Positions 6,258 to 6,329 of a stretch of 6,329 bases of DNA are shown in pieces. Position numbers and translations under genes: made by a program. This DNA is from Chitinispirillaceae bacterium (GTDB lineage Bacteria; Fibrobacterota; Chitinivibrionia; Chitinivibrionales; Chitinispirillaceae), in assembly GCA_016926315.1 (NCBI GenBank), contig JAFGOU010000279.1, forward strand, positions 1-6,329, written 5' to 3'. Position 1 is the first letter of the stretch. The number at the start of each line of letters is the position of its first letter. A model generated the notes under the pieces. The model made no database searches and was not told the origin of the DNA. It was given only the letters and a program-made list of their open reading frames with translations.

Positions 6258-6288
6258 AATATAAGCACAAACTTTTAAAATATGTAAA
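6258..6288 (-). promoter_or_regulatory. Candidate promoter of the regulator-lipoprotein unit
   Basis: In a very AT-rich leader, the minus strand has TTTACA (6283-6288) as a possible -35 and TATATT (6258-6263) as a possible -10, separated by 19 bases. The spacing is longer than the usual 17. Transcription from it would begin about at the regulator's ATG. TTGCTT and CATATT farther upstream are an alternative pair. AT-rich DNA makes chance matches easy. Confidence 0.35.
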
Positions 6289-6329
6289 AAATTTTTAATA
6301 TAAAGCAAATATTGATAGATTTTTAAAGC

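Noticed and set aside
6250..6270. Regulator start at TTG 6270
   Set aside because: It adds seven residues not seen in the family and has no ribosome binding site. The ATG at 6249 fits the family start. It cannot be fully excluded.
1..6329. CRISPR arrays, tRNA or rRNA genes, insertion sequences, attachment sites
   Set aside because: I found no spaced direct repeats, cloverleaf structures, transposase motifs or terminal inverted repeats on either strand.

Overview
All five genes in this window lie on the minus strand, so transcription runs from the right end to the left. The gene content points to the phylum Fibrobacterota (Fibrobacter/Chitinispirillum/Chitinivibrio relatives). The regulator belongs to the TIGR02147/DUF4423 family, which is typical of that phylum. 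The lipoprotein combines DUF2341 with a LamG-like domain, and at least one secreted enzyme ends in a type IX-like (Por) C-terminal sorting domain. This assignment comes from family recognition by eye, not from a database search.

Unit A (right, 3719-6249) is a two-gene unit. An XRE-like/winged-helix TIGR02147 regulator overlaps, by the four bases ATGA, a 557-residue lipoprotein built of two beta-sandwich (carboxypeptidase-regulatory-like) repeats, a DUF2341 domain and a C-terminal LamG/concanavalin-like domain. An AT-rich promoter region lies in front of the regulator at 6250-6329. The best promoter match there would give an almost leaderless message.

The gap at 3501-3718 separates the two units. 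It holds a strong hairpin plus T7 that reads as a terminator on the plus strand, although no plus-strand gene is present. It also holds a weaker hairpin that could end minus-strand transcription. No coding sequence is supported there.

Unit B (left, 1-3500) is a pectin side-chain operon: a PL9 polysaccharide lyase, then a GH53 endo-beta-1,4-galactanase, then the N-terminal 172 residues of a GH2 glycosidase (probably beta-galactosidase) that runs off the left edge. All three have signal peptides and clear Shine-Dalgarno sequences. The likely division of labour is that the lyase cuts the galacturonan or rhamnogalacturonan backbone, GH53 cuts the beta-1,4-galactan side chains, and GH2 trims the resulting galacto-oligosaccharides.

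The most interesting hypothesis is that the regulator and lipoprotein of unit A form a glycan-sensing pair that controls, or responds to the action of, the enzymes of unit B. The sequence supports the pairing and the adjacency. The signalling role is inference.
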